Source: Pseudomonas mosselii (lineage in GTDB: Bacteria; Pseudomonadota; Gammaproteobacteria; Pseudomonadales; Pseudomonadaceae). From it: 64,000 nt of DNA. The notes under the pieces were generated by a model, which was not told the origin of the DNA, ran no database searches, and saw only the letters and a list, made by a program, of their open reading frames with translations. The position numbers and the translations under genes were made by a program. The stretch is taken from contig NZ_CP081966.1 of assembly GCF_019823065.1 (NCBI RefSeq), positions 2,697,501-2,761,500 on the forward strand, written 5' to 3'. The stretch's first letter is position 1. Each line of letters starts with the position of its first letter. Positions 36,084-45,089 of the stretch are shown here, piece after piece.

Positions 36084-37469
36084 TCAGTTGCGATCCAGCC
36101 ACACCGTCTGGGCATTGGTGAACTCGCGCACGCCGAAGTGCGACAGCTCGCGGCCAAAGCCACTTTTCTTCACGCCACCGAACGCCACACGGGGGTCGGA
36201 TGCGCAGTAGCCGTTGATGAACACGCCGCCGGTGTCCAGCGTAGCGGTCATGCGCTCGGCCAAGGCGTAGTCGGCGGTGTAGATGGTCGCGGCCAGGCCG
36301 AACTCGCTGTCGTTGGCCAGCGCCACCGCGTGCTCGGCGTCACGAGCGCTGATGATCGCCGCCACCGGGCCGAACAGTTCCTGTTTGAACGCGGTCATGT
36401 CCGGAGTGACGTTGGCGAACACGGTCGGCTCGTAGAAGTTGGCCGCGCCTTCGACCTTCTTGCCCCCCAGCAGCAGGGTGGCGCCTTCGGCAAGGGTTGC
36501 CTGGACCTGGCCATCGAGTTCATCGCGCAAGTCGTAGCGTGCCATCGGGCCGATGTAGGTGGCGTCGTCCAGCGGATTGCCGATGGTCAGCGCACGGGTG
36601 GCCTCGACGAACTTGTGGGTGAACGCCTCGACAATGCTTTCTTCGACGATCAGGCGCTTGGCGGCGGCGCAGACCTGGCCGGTGTTCTGGTAGCGGCCAA
36701 TCACGGCGGCCTTCACGGCAGCATCGAGGTCGGCATCGGCCAGTACGATGAACGGATCGGAGCCGCCCAGCTCCAGCACGCACTTCTTAAGCGCCGCACC
36801 GGCCTGCGCGCCAATGGCCATGCCGGCGCGCACGCTACCGGTGAGGGTGATAGCGGCGATGCGCGGGTCGTTGATGGCGCGGGTGACGCCTTCGGGGGTG
36901 ACATTGATCACCTCGAATACGCCTTCAGGCAGGCCGGCGCGCTTGAACAGGTCGGCCAGCAGGTAGGCGCTGCCCATTACGTTGGGCGCGTGTTTGAGCA
37001 CATAGGTATTGCCCGCCAGCAGCGCCGGTACCGCGCCGCGCAGCACCTGCCAGACCGGGAAGTTCCATGGCATCACGGCGAGGATCGGGCCCAGCGGGCG
37101 GTATTCGATGCGGGCTTTTTCGATCTGGGTCGGCTCCGGCGCCAGCATGGCCGGACCGTGCTCGGCGTACCACTGGCACAGGCCGACACATTTGCTGACT
37201 TCGCCACGTGCCTGGCTGATCGGCTTGCCGATCTCGCGGGCGATCATCTGGGCGAAGACTTCGGCGTTGGCCTGCAGGGCCCGCCCGAGCTCGACCAGGT
37301 ACTCGCTGCGCTGACCCAGCGACACGTTGCGCCACTGGTTGTAGCCGGCCTTGGCGCGTTGCAGCGCCGCGTCAAGTGCGGCGTCGGTGTCGAAGGCGTA
37401 GTGGCCGATCCGTTCGCCGCTATAGGGGTCGACGGAGATGGCGTGGGTCAGGCTGCTGATCTCGCTCAT
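36084..37469 (-). CDS. NAD(P)-dependent aldehyde dehydrogenase, succinate-semialdehyde type
   Basis: A 461-residue ALDH lacking the long N-terminal lead, the length of the Sad/GabD-like short forms. Motifs: MPWNFPVWQVLRGAVPALLAGN, ITLTGSVRAG, CVLELGGSDPFIV (general-base Glu), NTGQVCAAAKR (nucleophile Cys) and ELFGPVAAI. It likely oxidises succinate semialdehyde, the end product of putrescine and GABA breakdown, matching the puuA/puuB genes nearby. It is divergent from a LysR gene over 105 bp. The ATG at 37469 begins the conserved region; longer frames run into the LysR gene. Confidence 0.9.
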   Translation of the reverse strand: MSEISSLTHAISVDPYSGERIGHYAFDTDAALDAALQRAKAGYNQWRNVSLGQRSEYLVELGRALQANAEVFAQMIAREIGKPISQARGEVSKCVGLCQWYAEHGPAMLAPEPTQIEKARIEYRPLGPILAVMPWNFPVWQVLRGAVPALLAGNTYVLKHAPNVMGSAYLLADLFKRAGLPEGVFEVINVTPEGVTRAINDPRIAAITLTGSVRAGMAIGAQAGAALKKCVLELGGSDPFIVLADADLDAAVKAAVIGRYQNTGQVCAAAKRLIVEESIVEAFTHKFVEATRALTIGNPLDDATYIGPMARYDLRDELDGQVQATLAEGATLLLGGKKVEGAANFYEPTVFANVTPDMTAFKQELFGPVAAIISARDAEHAVALANDSEFGLAATIYTADYALAERMTATLDTGGVFINGYCASDPRVAFGGVKKSGFGRELSHFGVREFTNAQTVWLDRN

Positions 37470-37574
37470 GGCAGGACTCTCGTTGTTTTGATCGGATGAG
37501 CCCAGACTAGGGGTGGCGCGCTTTAATGAAAACTGAATAATAATGAGCGAAACATTCACGTTTGGAGAATGATC

Positions 37575-38450
37575 GTGGACCTGGTGCAACTCGAGATGTT
37601 CAAGGCCGTGGCCGAGCACGGCAGCATCAGCGCCGCCGCCCAGCAGATCCATCGGGTACCGTCGAACCTGACCACCCGCATCAAGCAGTTGGAGGAAGAC
37701 CTGGGCGTCGAGCTGTTCATTCGCGAGAAAAGCCGCCTGCGCCTGTCGCCGGCCGGCTGGAACTTCCTTGAATACACCCGGCGCATCCTCGACCTGGTGC
37801 ACGAGGCGCGGTTGACCGTGGCGGGCGAGGATCCCCAGGGCACCTTCGCCCTGGGTTCGCTGGAGAGCACCGCGGCGGTGCGCATCCCGGCCTTGCTGGC
37901 GGCGTACAACCAGCGCTACCCCAAGGTCGACCTGGACCTGTCCACCGGCCCGTCGGGGACCATGCTCGAAGGCGTGCTGTCCGGACGCCTGGTGGCGGCC
38001 TTCGTCGATGGCCCGGTGCTGCACCCGACGCTCGAGGGCATGCCGGTGTTCGAGGAAGAGATGATGGTCATCGCGCCGCTGAACCACCCGCCGGTCAGCC
38101 GCGCCCGTGATGTCAACGGGTCGAGCATCTACGCGTTCCGCGCCAACTGCTCGTACCGCCACCATTTCGAGAGCTGGTTCGTCCACGACCAGGCGGTGCC
38201 GGGCAAGATCCACGAAATGGAGTCGTACCACGGCATGCTCGCCTGCGTCAGTGCCGGCGCGGGTCTGGCGATGATGCCGCGCAGCATGCTTGACAGCATG
38301 CCGGGGTGCAGCACGGTTAGCGCCTGGCCGATGGCCGAGGACTTCCGCTACCTGAAGACCTGGCTGGTGTGGCGGCGGGGCACGGTGTCGCGCAGTTTGA
38401 GCATGTTCATCAAGCTGCTCGAAGAGCGTCGTGAGCTGCCCGCGCCCTGA
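37575..38450 (+). CDS. LysR-family regulator next to the aldehyde dehydrogenase
   Basis: A 291-residue LysR protein: N-terminal [44 protein letters not shown] and a substrate domain with [21 protein letters not shown] and [14 protein letters not shown], the CbbR/IlvY-like group pattern. The GTG at 37575 is preferred to the ATG at 37569 because GGAG lies 7 nt before it; only 2 residues differ. It is divergent from the aldehyde dehydrogenase gene and likely regulates it. Confidence 0.88.
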   Translation: MDLVQLEMFKAVAEHGSISAAAQQIHRVPSNLTTRIKQLEEDLGVELFIREKSRLRLSPAGWNFLEYTRRILDLVHEARLTVAGEDPQGTFALGSLESTAAVRIPALLAAYNQRYPKVDLDLSTGPSGTMLEGVLSGRLVAAFVDGPVLHPTLEGMPVFEEEMMVIAPLNHPPVSRARDVNGSSIYAFRANCSYRHHFESWFVHDQAVPGKIHEMESYHGMLACVSAGAGLAMMPRSMLDSMPGCSTVSAWPMAEDFRYLKTWLVWRRGTVSRSLSMFIKLLEERRELPAP

Positions 38451-38501
38451 TGGACTAACGGTGCGCGGCGATGCGAATCCCTGCCTCGGAAGCAACCCCA
38501 G

Positions 38502-38819
38502 AAGCAGAACGGCATCCGCTACCTACAAGGCGGTATTGGCCAGGACGAGGCCAATGCCCTGCGCCGCACGCCCGGCTATGACCTGCATATCACCCTCTCG
38601 ACGGGAGCGGACGGCAAGTTCCAGAGCGGTGCTGCGCTGGATATCCAGTCGGCCCAGGGGCAATCGGTGCTGGCGCTACAGGACGTGGGGCCGCTGATCT
38701 TCGTACAGTTGCCTGCGGGGCACTACCGGGTGATCGGCAATGCCGATGGCCGGACCGTGCAGCAGCAGGTGACGGTGGACGGCAAGGCGCCGGCGCGGGT
38801 TGATCTGAACTGGCGCTGA
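38502..38819 (+). pseudogene. Beheaded remnant of a carboxypeptidase-regulatory-like exported protein
   Basis: About 105 codons without any start. The translated remnant begins QNGIRYLQGGIGQDEANAL and runs to VDGKAPARVDLNWR, with YDLHITLSTGADGKFQSGA and PLIFVQLPAGHYRVIG in between. That pattern belongs to small exported Pseudomonas proteins with a beta-sandwich domain, which normally have an N-terminal signal peptide. Here the frame continues back into the stop of the LysR gene with no ATG, GTG or TTG in frame and no signal sequence. A deletion that removed the 5' end, with a junction at about 38455–38500, explains this best. Confidence 0.75.
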
Positions 38820-39205
38820 AAGCTAGCCCTTTCAAGGTGTTTTGGGCGCTAGGCGATTGACCGAGTGAGGGCTACCACGTATCCGCCGTCAGGCTTGCAC
38901 CGCCTATCAGATCGAGCGCCGCGCGGGCGGCGCTCGATCTGATAGGCGCAGGAGGCTTCGCGGCGAACAAGAAGAGGCAAAATACGAATGAACCCTTGAA
39001 TGGAACGCAGTGTCCTTAGCCAATAGTGGCAAATTACTTTCCACTTTCTGTTCATTCGGACAATAATCGAAGAAGTATTACCACTTGTAACCCGGTTGGA
39101 TGTACCGGGTCGCCGGTGCACAACGAGGGGCGCAGCCCCCACTTGCCCGCAGGTACGCGCAATATCGCGGGCCTGCCCGTGAAGACCATCAGGAGAAGTC
39201 ATTTA
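38820..39205. repeat. Gene-free stretch with a perfect 22-bp hairpin upstream of pagL
   Basis: 386 bp holding a perfect inverted repeat with arms 38901–38922 and 38927–38948 and a 4-nt loop, containing GATCGAGCGCCGC and its complement. It may be a terminator or a dispersed Pseudomonas hairpin. The remaining 250 bp should contain the pagL promoter; no clear boxes were identified. Confidence 0.6.
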
Positions 39206-39727
39206 ATGAAGACCCGTCTCGCCACAGCGTTGGTTGTCGCCGTATTGGCATGCGCTGGCGCCAATCTGGCCCAGGCCGCCCAAGTATCCGGTGCCGTGGG
39301 CGCCACTAGCCAGGGTGACATGACCTACCGTATCGGGTTGTCGTTCGACTGGGATAAGAAATGGCTGGAAAGCAGCACTGGTCACCTGACCGGTTACTGG
39401 GACGCGGCCTACACCTACTGGGAAGGCGGGGAGGCCAGCGGCGCCCACTCGCTGTCGTTCAGCCCGGTGTTCGTCTATGAATTCAGTGGCTTTACCTATA
39501 CCCCGTTCATCGAGGCCGGTATCGGTCTGGCGGCATTCTCCAAGACCGACGTGGGGGACCAGCGCCTGGGGTCGTCGGTGAACTTCGAGGACCGGATCGG
39601 TTTCGGCCTGAAGCTGCCGGCGGAGCAGAAGATCGGCATTCGCGCCATGCATTATTCCAACGCCGGGTTGAAGCAGCCTAACGATGGGATCGAGTCGTAC
39701 TCGCTGTTCTACAGCAAAGCCTTCTGA
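39206..39727 (+). CDS. pagL: PagL-type lipid A 3-O-deacylase
   Basis: A 173-residue outer-membrane protein with signal peptide MKTRLATALVVAVLACAGANLAQA. It is followed by an eight-strand barrel with alternating aromatic strands (YRIGLSFDWDKKWL, GYWDAAYTYWEGG, FTYTPFIEAGIGLAAFS) and the active-site segment AMHYSNAGLKQPNDG, containing the His-Tyr-Ser-Asn-Ala-Gly of PagL, ending in phenylalanine. It removes the 3-position acyl chain of lipid A in the outer membrane. AGGAGA lies upstream of the ATG at 39206. Confidence 0.88.
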   Translation: MKTRLATALVVAVLACAGANLAQAAQVSGAVGATSQGDMTYRIGLSFDWDKKWLESSTGHLTGYWDAAYTYWEGGEASGAHSLSFSPVFVYEFSGFTYTPFIEAGIGLAAFSKTDVGDQRLGSSVNFEDRIGFGLKLPAEQKIGIRAMHYSNAGLKQPNDGIESYSLFYSKAF

Positions 39728-39734
39728 ACCGGGC

Positions 39735-39765
39735 AAGCCCGCTCCTGCCGCGAGGGAGCGGGCTT
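39735..39765. terminator. REP-like bidirectional terminator
   Basis: AAGCCCGCTCC (39735–39745) and GGAGCGGGCTT (39755–39765) form a perfect 11-bp stem with a 9-nt loop between the convergent pagL and universal stress protein genes. Confidence 0.75.
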
Positions 39766-39771
39766 TAGTCG

Positions 39772-40662
39772 TTAACGCACGGCCTTGATCGCCAGCACAT
39801 TGCACAGCGGGTGCTCCAGCACATGCGCCGTGGTGCCGCCGAGAAATGCCTGCAAGGCATCGTGCCGATGGTTGCCCATGACGATCACATCCACCCGGTG
39901 GTCGGCGATGTACTGGGTGATCGCCTTGACCGCCGGTCCTTCGAGGAAGTGGCGGCGCTCCAGGTCGATCTGGTAGTGGTCGCCCAGGCGGTTGAACGCC
40001 GTGCGCTGGGCCGTGCGCACGCTGGTGTCGAAACCTGGCATGGTCACGGTCCCGGCGCCGAAATCGGCGATATGGGTCCTGGCCGCATCGCATACGTGCA
40101 ACAGGTGCAGCTCGGCGTCGCACTGCAGGGCCAGGGCGTGGGCGCTACGGATCACCTGGTCGTCCAGGTGTTCGCCCGTGCCATGGCTGTTGAGGTCGAC
40201 CGCCGCGGCGATCTGTCGGGGCAGGGGCAAGCGGATATCGCTGACCAGGTGCACCGCCACCGGGCTGTCCTTGAGCAGTTGCCAGTCCAGCGGTGTCACC
40301 AGCAGGCGCTTGAGGATGGGTTCATGCTGCACGTCCTTGACCAGCAGGTCGCAGCCCAGGCGCTCGACCTGCTCCAGCAGGCTGCCCAACGGGTCGCGGG
40401 TCAACAGCAGTTCGGTGGAGACATCCAGGCCGGCATTGCGCAGTTGCTCGGCCTCGTCAGCCAGCCACTGGCGGTTGTCCTCGAGCAAGCGTTCGCGTTC
40501 GCGGCCGTCGCTCATCAGGCCGAAGGTGTCGACATCGTCGACGAAGACGTTGAGATCCAGCAGGGCCCCGCTGGATTCGGCCAGCGCCGCGGCGCGCTGC
40601 AGGGCAGGCGTATGGCGCATCTGCGGGCCGAGCATGACCAACAATCGCTTGAACTGGCTCAT
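39772..40662 (-). CDS. Tandem-domain universal stress protein (UspE-like)
   Basis: A 296-residue protein with two Usp domains. The second ends HRVDVIVMGNHRHDALQAFLGGTTAHVLEHPLCNVLAIKA, the Usp ATP-loop region in which the canonical G-x-x-G-x9-G-S/T is only partly kept (MGNHRHDA…GGTT). The first domain has SSGALLDLNVFVDDVD. It is cytoplasmic and usually induced in stationary phase or by stress. Stands alone; convergent with pagL. Confidence 0.88.
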   Translation of the reverse strand: MSQFKRLLVMLGPQMRHTPALQRAAALAESSGALLDLNVFVDDVDTFGLMSDGRERERLLEDNRQWLADEAEQLRNAGLDVSTELLLTRDPLGSLLEQVERLGCDLLVKDVQHEPILKRLLVTPLDWQLLKDSPVAVHLVSDIRLPLPRQIAAAVDLNSHGTGEHLDDQVIRSAHALALQCDAELHLLHVCDAARTHIADFGAGTVTMPGFDTSVRTAQRTAFNRLGDHYQIDLERRHFLEGPAVKAITQYIADHRVDVIVMGNHRHDALQAFLGGTTAHVLEHPLCNVLAIKAVR

Positions 40663-40745
40663 CTCACACCTCCACGTGTGGCAGCCCCCTGTTCAGTCTA
40701 GACCCGCCGCCGATGAAATCCCGTGGAGCGACGGCGGGTCGTCTT

Positions 40746-42746
40746 TCAGTGCGGCGCGCGTGGGATGGTCTTGAGCAGGTCTTCCGGGCTGATGTGCCCA
40801 ACCACCTGGGCCACTGCGCTGCCCGGGGTCGGCAGGTCGATGATGTGGCTCTTCATCTTGCCGATCACATGCATCTCGCAGGGTTTGCAGTCGAACTTCA
40901 GGGTCAGCACCTCGTCACCCTGGATCAGCTGCATCGGCGCCACCTTGGTGCGTACGCCGGTCACGCCCTTGGCCTGCTTGGGGCACAGGTTGAAGGAGAA
41001 GCGCAGGCAGTGCTTGGTGATCATCACCGGCACTTCGCCGTGCTCTTCATGGGCCTCGTAGGCCGCGTCGATCAGCTGCACGCCGTGGCGGTGGTAGAAG
41101 TCGCGGGCCTTCTGGTTGTAGACGTTGGCCAGGAACGACAGGTGCGACTCCGGATACACCGGCGGTGGCGTGGTCTCGGCCTTGCGTCCGCCACGCGGGT
41201 GCGCCTTGACCCGGGCTTCGGTCAGCGCCTCGATGGCTTCGCGGCGCAGGGCCTTGAGCTGCGAGTTGGGGATGAAGTAAGCCTGCGGGGCATCGAGCTC
41301 GATGGCCGTGGCGTGGTACATCGTGGTCCCCAGCTGGCCGAGCAGGTCGTGCAGTTGGTCCAGGGCCTGCTGTGGCTTGTTGGCTGCACCGAACGGCCCG
41401 TCCAGGGCCACTTGCACACTGACACCCTCTTCACTGCTGAGGGTGAGCATCAGGCGCTGTTCGCGCAGTACCGCATGCCACTCGACACCCACCCGACGCT
41501 CGGCGGAGGTGCGCTGCAGCGCCTGCTGCCAGTTGTGGTCGAGGTTGCGCGACAGCGGGTGGTTGGGGCGTAGCTTGTACAGGCCCTCGGGCATCTCGTT
41601 GGGCTCGACACGGTAGCGGTAGCGCTTCTGGCCGTCTTCCTCGGATTCGCTCTTGAGTTCGGCGATGTTGGCGCGAAAGCCCACGACTTCACGCTTGACC
41701 AGCACATTGAGGCCGTCGCCGTTTGTCAGCGGCACATCGGTGGCCACCAGCAGGTCGCGTTTGCCGACTTTCTCCACCACGCCGACCGGCAGGCCGGTGA
41801 AGGTCGGCGAGTCGAAGGCGCCGATGTCGATCTTGCGATCACTGACGAAGTAGTCGGTGCTGCCGCGGTGGAAGGTCTTGTCCGGGTCCGGCACGAAGAA
41901 GTGTTCGGTACGCCCACTCGAGGCGCGGGCCAGCTCGGGGCGGTCCTCGAGGATGGCGTCGAGCTCCTTGCGGTAGTGGGCGGTGATGTTCTTCACGTAG
42001 GCCACGTCCTTGTAGCGGCCCTCGATCTTGAACGAGCGCACGCCGGCATCGACCAGGTCGCGCAGGTTGGCGGTCTGGTTGTTGTCCTTCATCGACAGCA
42101 GGTGCTTCTCGAAGGCCACCACGCGGCCCTGGTCGTCCTTGAGGGTATACGGCAGGCGGCAGGCCTGGGAGCAGTCGCCACGGTTGGCGCTGCGACCGGT
42201 CTGGGCGTGGGAGATGTTGCACTGGCCGGAGAAGGCCACGCACAGCGCGCCGTGGATGAAGAACTCGATGGCCGCGTCTGTCTCGGCGGCGATGGCGCGG
42301 ATCTGCTGCAGGTTCAGCTCGCGGGCCAGCACCAGCTGGGAGAAACCGGCCTGGTCGAGGAACTTGGCCCGCTCCAGGGTGCGGATGTCGGTCTGGGTGC
42401 TGGCGTGCAGCTCGATCGGCGGGATATCCAGCTCCATCACCCCCAGGTCCTGCACGATCAGCGCATCGACACCGGCGTCGTACAGCTGATGGATCAGCTT
42501 GCGCGCAGGCTCCAGCTCGTTGTCGTGGAGGATGGTGTTGATGGTGGTAAATACGCGGGCATGGTAGCGCCGGGCGAACTCCACCAGTTCGGCGATATCA
42601 CTGACCTCGTTGCAGGCGTTGTGGCGCGCGCCGAAGCTCGGGCCGCCGATGTAGATGGCGTCGGCGCCGTGCAGGATCGCTTCGCGGGCGATGCTCACGT
42701 CACGGGCAGGGCTGAGCAGTTCCAGGTGGTGCTTTGGAAGGGACAT
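40746..42746 (-). CDS. rlhA: U32-family 23S rRNA hydroxylase (RlhA-like)
   Basis: A 666-residue member of the peptidase-U32 family with the RlhA architecture and length. Start MSLPKHHLELLSPARDVSIA; U32 core ELHASTQTDIRTLERAKFL and FIHGALCVAFSGQCNISH. The cysteine cluster SANRGDCSQACRLPY is expected to bind an iron–sulfur cluster, with further cysteines near the C-terminus (LCPKQAKGV and KFDCKPCEMHV). In E. coli the homologue hydroxylates C2501 of 23S rRNA. The ATG at 42746 matches the conserved N-terminus; a longer frame exists upstream but is unsupported. Confidence 0.9.
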   Translation of the reverse strand: MSLPKHHLELLSPARDVSIAREAILHGADAIYIGGPSFGARHNACNEVSDIAELVEFARRYHARVFTTINTILHDNELEPARKLIHQLYDAGVDALIVQDLGVMELDIPPIELHASTQTDIRTLERAKFLDQAGFSQLVLARELNLQQIRAIAAETDAAIEFFIHGALCVAFSGQCNISHAQTGRSANRGDCSQACRLPYTLKDDQGRVVAFEKHLLSMKDNNQTANLRDLVDAGVRSFKIEGRYKDVAYVKNITAHYRKELDAILEDRPELARASSGRTEHFFVPDPDKTFHRGSTDYFVSDRKIDIGAFDSPTFTGLPVGVVEKVGKRDLLVATDVPLTNGDGLNVLVKREVVGFRANIAELKSESEEDGQKRYRYRVEPNEMPEGLYKLRPNHPLSRNLDHNWQQALQRTSAERRVGVEWHAVLREQRLMLTLSSEEGVSVQVALDGPFGAANKPQQALDQLHDLLGQLGTTMYHATAIELDAPQAYFIPNSQLKALRREAIEALTEARVKAHPRGGRKAETTPPPVYPESHLSFLANVYNQKARDFYHRHGVQLIDAAYEAHEEHGEVPVMITKHCLRFSFNLCPKQAKGVTGVRTKVAPMQLIQGDEVLTLKFDCKPCEMHVIGKMKSHIIDLPTPGSAVAQVVGHISPEDLLKTIPRAPH

Positions 42747-42927
42747 GTCGTTATAGGTTCGGGCTGTCACGGTAAGGCGGGCATTGTAACGGTGAATCGG
42801 GGCGGGGGCATCCATAACTGATGAACTTGCCCAAACGGTGGTAGTGGGCCTGGCATTTTTGTCAGTGATGCGTGCGGCGCGGTGGTGATAGCGTTGGGCC
42901 CAAAATCTTTCTGCGAAAGGTTATGCG

Positions 42928-43767
42928 ATGACTTCCAACCGTTTGGCTGTGATCGACCAGCAGCGATCAGTGTTGGGGAGCTCCAGCCTGCCTAGGGCTT
43001 ACACGCCGTATGGGGCGGTTTCTGATAAGCGTGGAGCAGTTTTGGCCTATTGCGGCCAGGCCCGTGATTCACTGACAGGCCATTACCACCTGGGCAATGG
43101 GCATCGGACCTTTAATCCTTTGCTGATGCGGTTTAACTCGCCCGATCGATTGAGTCCGTTTGCGGTGGGGGGCTTGAATGTCTACGCGTACTGCATGGGT
43201 GACCCTGTTAACCGGAACGATCCAACGGGGCGTGTCGCGACGTTGAACGTGGCGTTGTACACGGCTGGCGGGTATGCGTCAGGGAAGTTGCATGAGCACT
43301 TGCTGACCCTTTGGAACATGTTCAGTTACAACGTGGACAGAGCAAAGGCACTGACGCTAGATCCAGCAGCGGCCAGGGATCTACCGGCGCTTTCCAAAAG
43401 GGATGTAGGACAAGCTGTACTCGGCGCTGTGACCAGTACTGTTGCATTTGCTGTTGCGGCAGGCGGTACGTACAACGAGCTTCAGATGAGTGCCAAGGCT
43501 GTCGACATCATTCCAGCTGCCCCTGGCGTATCTGATCCAGTTGGGGAAATCGTTCTACCGGTGCTCAATCTTCTGACCGCTGGTGCCTCCAAAATGAGCG
43601 ATGCCATGGCTGGGGACTTGAGTGGGAAGTATAAAGAACTTGCTCGCAAGGGGTCAGAGAAAGTCCAGGAGTTGAACGCCAGAGGGGCGTCTATAAGACA
43701 ACCTGATGGTGCCTCACAAGGAAGACGAGCTAGTCGGACGAGCACCCTGACTACTAATTCGGTTTGA
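42928..43767 (+). CDS. Orphan RHS-core protein with variable C-terminal domain
   Basis: A 279-residue protein. Residues 1–105 are the RHS-repeat-associated core: YTPYGAVSDKRG, GQARDSLTGHYHLGNGHRTF, FNSPDRLSPFAVGGLNVYAYCMGDPVNRNDPTGRV. The remaining 175 residues are variable, with a hydrophobic stretch (VLGAVTSTVAFAVAAG) and no recognised catalytic motif. There is no signal peptide and no upstream RHS repeats, VgrG or PAAR gene. Base composition is clearly lower in GC than its neighbours, pointing to transfer. RHS cores of this kind precede toxin tips, so this may be a detached effector tip, but activity is unknown. Confidence 0.78.
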   Translation: MTSNRLAVIDQQRSVLGSSSLPRAYTPYGAVSDKRGAVLAYCGQARDSLTGHYHLGNGHRTFNPLLMRFNSPDRLSPFAVGGLNVYAYCMGDPVNRNDPTGRVATLNVALYTAGGYASGKLHEHLLTLWNMFSYNVDRAKALTLDPAAARDLPALSKRDVGQAVLGAVTSTVAFAVAAGGTYNELQMSAKAVDIIPAAPGVSDPVGEIVLPVLNLLTAGASKMSDAMAGDLSGKYKELARKGSEKVQELNARGASIRQPDGASQGRRASRTSTLTTNSV

Positions 43768-43770
43768 GGG

Positions 43771-43815
43771 GCACGCCGCCTGACAGGCAGATGCAGTTGG
43801 CAGGCGGCGTAGTGC
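43771..43815. terminator. Convergent terminator hairpin
   Basis: GCACGCCGCCTG (43771–43782) pairs with CAGGCGGCGTAGTGC (43801–43815) with one bulge, between the RHS orphan and the convergent RidA-like gene. Confidence 0.65.
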
Positions 43816-43837
43816 AAGAAAAGTCGACTTGAGGCGA

Positions 43838-44218
43838 TCAGCCCTTGGCCGCCATCGCCGTCACTTCCACACGCATCCCCTCGAACGCCAGCGCAGCCAC
43901 GCCCACCGCCGCGCGCACCGGCCATGGCTTCTTGAAGAACCGCTGGTACACCTCGTTGAACGCCGCCCGGTCGGCCATGTCGGTCAGGTAGATGGTCAGG
44001 TGCAGTACCCGGTCCATCGAGCTGCCGGCGCGCTCCAGGGCGACCTTGAGCGCCTGCAGGGTGCATTCGCACTGGGTGGTGATATCGCCCAGCTCTAGGC
44101 TGCCGTCGGCCTGCACGGGGATCTGGGTGCTGACCAGGATGCCGTTGTACTCGGCAACGTCCGAGGAGATCGAGTCGGCGTCCGGGTCGGGGGTGTAGAT
44201 AATGTCGGTGTTTGCCAT
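43838..44218 (-). CDS. RidA/YjgF-family protein
   Basis: A 126-residue protein of the RidA superfamily: ILVSTQIPVQADGSLELGDITTQCECTLQALKVALERAGSSMDRVLHLTIYLTDMADRAAFNEVYQRFF, and the C-terminal MRVEVTAMAAKG that usually reads R-V-E-I-E. RidA proteins are trimers that hydrolyse reactive enamine/imine intermediates. The expected arginine is in PVRAAVGVAAL. It is divergent from trmK and not in an obvious pathway operon. Confidence 0.87.
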   Translation of the reverse strand: MANTDIIYTPDPDADSISSDVAEYNGILVSTQIPVQADGSLELGDITTQCECTLQALKVALERAGSSMDRVLHLTIYLTDMADRAAFNEVYQRFFKKPWPVRAAVGVAALAFEGMRVEVTAMAAKG

Positions 44219-44387
44219 GGGGGTTCGCCTTGCAACGGAAGGAAACCGCCAAGCCTACGCGAGCGGGTCGGGCTGGTCGAGGCGTGGCGGCCGGTCGCGG
44301 GTATTTGAAATGCGTGCCGCGGGCGGTCAGAATCGCGCCCCGCCCCGGCCACTGGCGCCGGGCCCAGGTTGTCAGAAGAGGCTTGCG

Positions 44388-45083
44388 TTGAACGAACACA
44401 CATTGTCCATGCGTCTGGAACGGGTGGCCGCCCATGTGCCGGCCGGGGCGCGCCTGGCCGATATCGGCTCGGACCATGGCTACCTGCCGGTGGCGCTGGC
44501 GCGCCGCGCTGCGATTGTCGCGGCGGTGGCCGGCGAGGTGGCGCTCACGCCCTACGAGGCTGCACGACGCACCGTGCGCGAGAACGGCCTGGAGGATCGC
44601 ATCACCGTGCGTCATGCCAACGGCCTTGCGGCCATCGAACCGGGTGACGGCATCACCGCGATCACCCTCTGCGGCATGGGCGGCGAGACCATTCGCGATA
44701 TTCTCGAGGCCGGCAAACAGCACTTGGGCGGGCACGAGCGCCTGGTCCTGCAACCCAACGGCGGCGAGCCGGCGTTGCGCCAGTGGCTGATGGACAACGA
44801 CTACCGGATCGTCGGTGAGGAAGTGCTGCGGGAAAACCGTTTCGACTACGAGATCATCGTCGCCGAACGTGCCGACGCGGTCACCTACACGGCTGAGGAG
44901 CTGTATTTTGGTCCGCTGCTGATGCAGGCGCGTAGCCCGGCCTTCCTGTTCAAATGGCAGCGTATGCTGCGTCAGAAGCAACAGACCCTGGCCAACTTCG
45001 CCCGGGCACGTCAACCGGTGCCCGAGGACAAGCTGCGGGAGATGACCCGCCAGGCACGCTGGATCAGCGACCTGCTGGCTTGA
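44388..45083 (+). CDS. trmK: tRNA (adenine22-N1)-methyltransferase TrmK-like
   Basis: A 231-residue class I methyltransferase with SAM motifs RLADIGSDHGYLPVALA and AVAGEVALTPYEAA, and the TrmK pattern AITLCGMGGETIRDIL and LQPNGGEPALRQWL, followed by a C-terminal helical domain (MLRQKQQTLANFA). It is predicted to methylate tRNA at A22. TTG at 44388 is chosen as start because AAGAGG lies 6 nt upstream; an in-frame ATG lies 7 codons later. Convergent with an MFS gene, 6 nt between stops. Confidence 0.85.
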   Translation: MNEHTLSMRLERVAAHVPAGARLADIGSDHGYLPVALARRAAIVAAVAGEVALTPYEAARRTVRENGLEDRITVRHANGLAAIEPGDGITAITLCGMGGETIRDILEAGKQHLGGHERLVLQPNGGEPALRQWLMDNDYRIVGEEVLRENRFDYEIIVAERADAVTYTAEELYFGPLLMQARSPAFLFKWQRMLRQKQQTLANFARARQPVPEDKLREMTRQARWISDLLA

Positions 45084-45089
45084 GGCCTC

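Noticed and set aside
36084..38495. Extended 803-codon version of the aldehyde dehydrogenase
   Set aside because: The upstream part is antisense to the LysR gene; the family start fits 37469.
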